DNA of 6,406 bases from Patescibacteria group bacterium (lineage in GTDB: Bacteria > Patescibacteriota > Kazan-3B-28 > UBA10110): NCBI GenBank assembly GCA_003524745.1, contig DQGN01000018.1, positions 16,162 through 22,567 of the forward strand. The letters run 5' to 3'. The translations under genes and the position numbers were made by a program. Every line of letters begins with the position of its first letter. The stretch's first letter is position 1. The notes under the pieces are model-generated. The model did not search any database and was not told the origin of the DNA. It worked only from the letters and a program-made list of their open reading frames with translations. This document shows positions 5,596 to 6,406 of this stretch, in pieces.

Positions 5596-5631
5596 ATCCC
5601 CTCCTACCCTCCCCTTGGCAGGGGAGGAATC
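5596..5631 (-). repeat. Palindromic repeat R5, right end of DUF559 cassette
   Basis: On the - strand: GATT, an 8-bp perfect stem CCTCCCCT/AGGGGAGG (5627-5620 and 5615-5608) with a 4-nt loop, then the tail GTAGGAGGGGATT leading into the DUF559 start codon. It is the inverted counterpart of R4, and its stem arms equal those of R3. The tail contains the ribosome-binding site of the DUF559 gene. Confidence 0.85.
5600..5605 (-). promoter_or_regulatory. Repeat-borne Shine-Dalgarno of the DUF559 gene
   Basis: AGGAGG on the - strand ends 7 nt before the ATG at 5592, an optimal distance. It is part of the G-rich tail of repeat R5. No other gene start visible in this window has a comparable match, which fixes this start and suggests that expression signals travel with the repeat. 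Confidence 0.8.
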
Positions 5632-5698
5632 AAAACATTTTGTATATTTTTCCTTGGAATATCAAACATTCATTGACAGGAAAGGAATTCATATAATC

Positions 5699-6406
5699 TT
5701 ATTGTTGTAATTGGGATTCGGCAAGAGTCAGGGCATCAACAATAAGGTCCAGATCGCCATTCATGATTTTATCGATGTGATGCCAGCTTTGGTTGATGCG
5801 GTGGTCAGTAATCCGATCCTGCGGGAAATTATAGGTGCGAATTTTTTCACTGCGGTCGCCGGTGCCAATTTGGGATCGGCGATTTTCGGTGCGTTCTTTG
5901 GCTTTGGCTTCCTCCTGGGCTGCCAAAATCCGGGAGCGCAGGACCGCCATCGCTTTTTCCTTATTTTGAGTTTGCGATCTCTCGGTTTGGCAACTGGCCA
6001 CGATGCCGGTGGGGAGGTGAGTAATGCGTACGGCGGAATCGGTAGTGTTCACGGATTGTCCGCCTTTGCCTGACGAGCGGAAAACATCCACTTTCAGATC
6101 ATCAGGGCGGATAACTAAATCAATGGATTCTGCTATCGGCATGACTGCTACTGTAGCTGCGGAAGTATGAATGCGACCCTTGGCTTCGGTTTCAGGCACG
6201 CGCTGAACGCGATGTACACCCATTTCGAAACGCAATTTACGAAAAACATCTTCGCCCGCAATTTCTGCAATCACTTCTTTGTAGCCGCTCCCGTCCTCGG
6301 ATTTACTTTCCTCGATTAAAGTTACCTTCCAACCCCGATTTAAGGCATACCGGGTATACATCCGAAAAAGGTCCATGGCGAAAATGGCGGCTTCGTCTCC
6401 GCCAGT
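5699..6406 (-). CDS. prfA: Peptide chain release factor 1 (RF1), 5'-partial
   Basis: RF1 reads UAA and UAG stop codons and triggers peptide release on the ribosome. The window holds the C-terminal 235 residues of a protein normally about 355-360 long. The frame runs through to the right edge, where [10 protein letters not shown] precedes [10 protein letters not shown]; this is the conserved RF1 block TGGDEAALFA-GDLFRMY, so the Met at 6376 is internal and the true start lies beyond the window. Counting from that Met, the codon-recognition tripeptide PxT is PET at 61-63 inside [15 protein letters not shown], which marks RF1 rather than RF2 (SPF), and the catalytic GGQ is at 105-107 in [16 protein letters not shown]. 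The C-terminal domain with [13 protein letters not shown] is complete and ends in TAA. The GGQ glutamine is normally methylated by PrmC, often encoded next to prfA, but the following gene here is the DUF559 cassette. Confidence 0.95.
   Translation of the reverse strand, partial: TGGDEAAIFAMDLFRMYTRYALNRGWKVTLIEESKSEDGSGYKEVIAEIAGEDVFRKLRFEMGVHRVQRVPETEAKGRIHTSAATVAVMPIAESIDLVIRPDDLKVDVFRSSGKGGQSVNTTDSAVRITHLPTGIVASCQTERSQTQNKEKAMAVLRSRILAAQEEAKAKERTENRRSQIGTGDRSEKIRTYNFPQDRITDHRINQSWHHIDKIMNGDLDLIVDALTLAESQLQQ

Larger units (their letters stand above)
5208..5631. mobile_element. Putative DUF559 cassette with inverted hairpin ends
   Basis: The cassette of about 424 bp consists of repeat R4, the DUF559 gene on the - strand and repeat R5 in inverted orientation. 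The outer ends are GATTCC at 5208-5213 and its exact complement GGAATC at 5626-5631; inside these each end has a hairpin and then a G-rich tail pointing inward. The gene fills the interior almost completely. It sits between the convergent genes gmk (3 nt after its stop) and prfA (67 nt from its stop). No target-site duplication is evident in the flanks. Structure is directly visible; that it moves as a unit is inference by analogy to REP/RAYT elements and small insertion sequences. Confidence 0.45.

Noticed and set aside
5673..5697. Perfect TTGACA and TATAAT hexamers on the + strand
   Set aside because: The spacer is 13 nt, well short of the usual 16-18, and the downstream + strand is only antisense to prfA. 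No gene is served, so it is treated as chance in an AT-rich spacer.
5711..6073. 120-codon open frame on the + strand opposite prfA
   Set aside because: It lies entirely antisense to well-conserved RF1 sequence and its translation shows no recognisable domain; a shadow frame.
6374..6376. ATG at 6376 as the start of prfA
   Set aside because: The in-frame upstream codons encode the conserved RF1 block TGGDEAA, so this Met is internal.

Overview
This window is a compact, gene-dense piece of a bacterial chromosome with nine protein-coding genes. Two of them, lgt at the left edge and prfA at the right edge, are cut by the window. No RNA gene or CRISPR array was seen. Gene content, gene sizes, very tight spacing and the scarcity of strong Shine-Dalgarno sequences suggest a small-genome lineage such as Patescibacteria (CPR, Parcubacteria-like). 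That placement is an inference from style and gene order, not a proof. The genes read normally with the standard bacterial code: TAA, TAG and TGA are all used as stops.

Positions 1-4433 (+ strand) look like one continuous operon. The order is lgt (prolipoprotein diacylglyceryl transferase, 5' end outside), rmuC, a two-TM potassium channel with a cytoplasmic RCK module, a short DksA/TraR-type zinc-finger protein, lspA (signal peptidase II) and an RluA-family pseudouridine synthase. Junctions are 4-nt and 1-nt overlaps, gaps of 10 and 3 nt, and a 23-nt overlap. Lgt and LspA are consecutive enzymes of lipoprotein maturation; the other genes are housekeeping or stress functions.

Positions 4434-4628 are a non-coding gap filled by three GC-rich palindromic repeats (called R1, R2, R3 here). 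It is followed by gmk-like guanylate kinase (4629-5204, +).

Positions 5205-6406 are on the - strand: a 119-codon DUF559 (Vsr-like, PD-(D/E)XK-type) nuclease gene, then prfA (release factor 1) running off the right edge. The DUF559 gene is bracketed by two further copies of the same repeat (R4, R5) in inverted orientation, together forming a cassette of about 424 bp between the convergent gmk and prfA.

The most interesting signal is this repeat family. All five copies share one design: a perfect 8-10 bp hairpin with C/T-rich 5' arm and G/A-rich 3' arm, followed by a G-rich tail. R4 and R5 face inward around the DUF559 gene. R1 and R2 face inward around only 13 nt, like a miniature version without the gene. 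This resembles the logic of REP/REPIN elements and their RAYT transposase, but with a DUF559 nuclease as the candidate partner. R5 also supplies the DUF559 gene with the only perfect Shine-Dalgarno sequence in the window, and R4 supplies its stop codon. Mobility is a hypothesis; the structure itself is directly visible.
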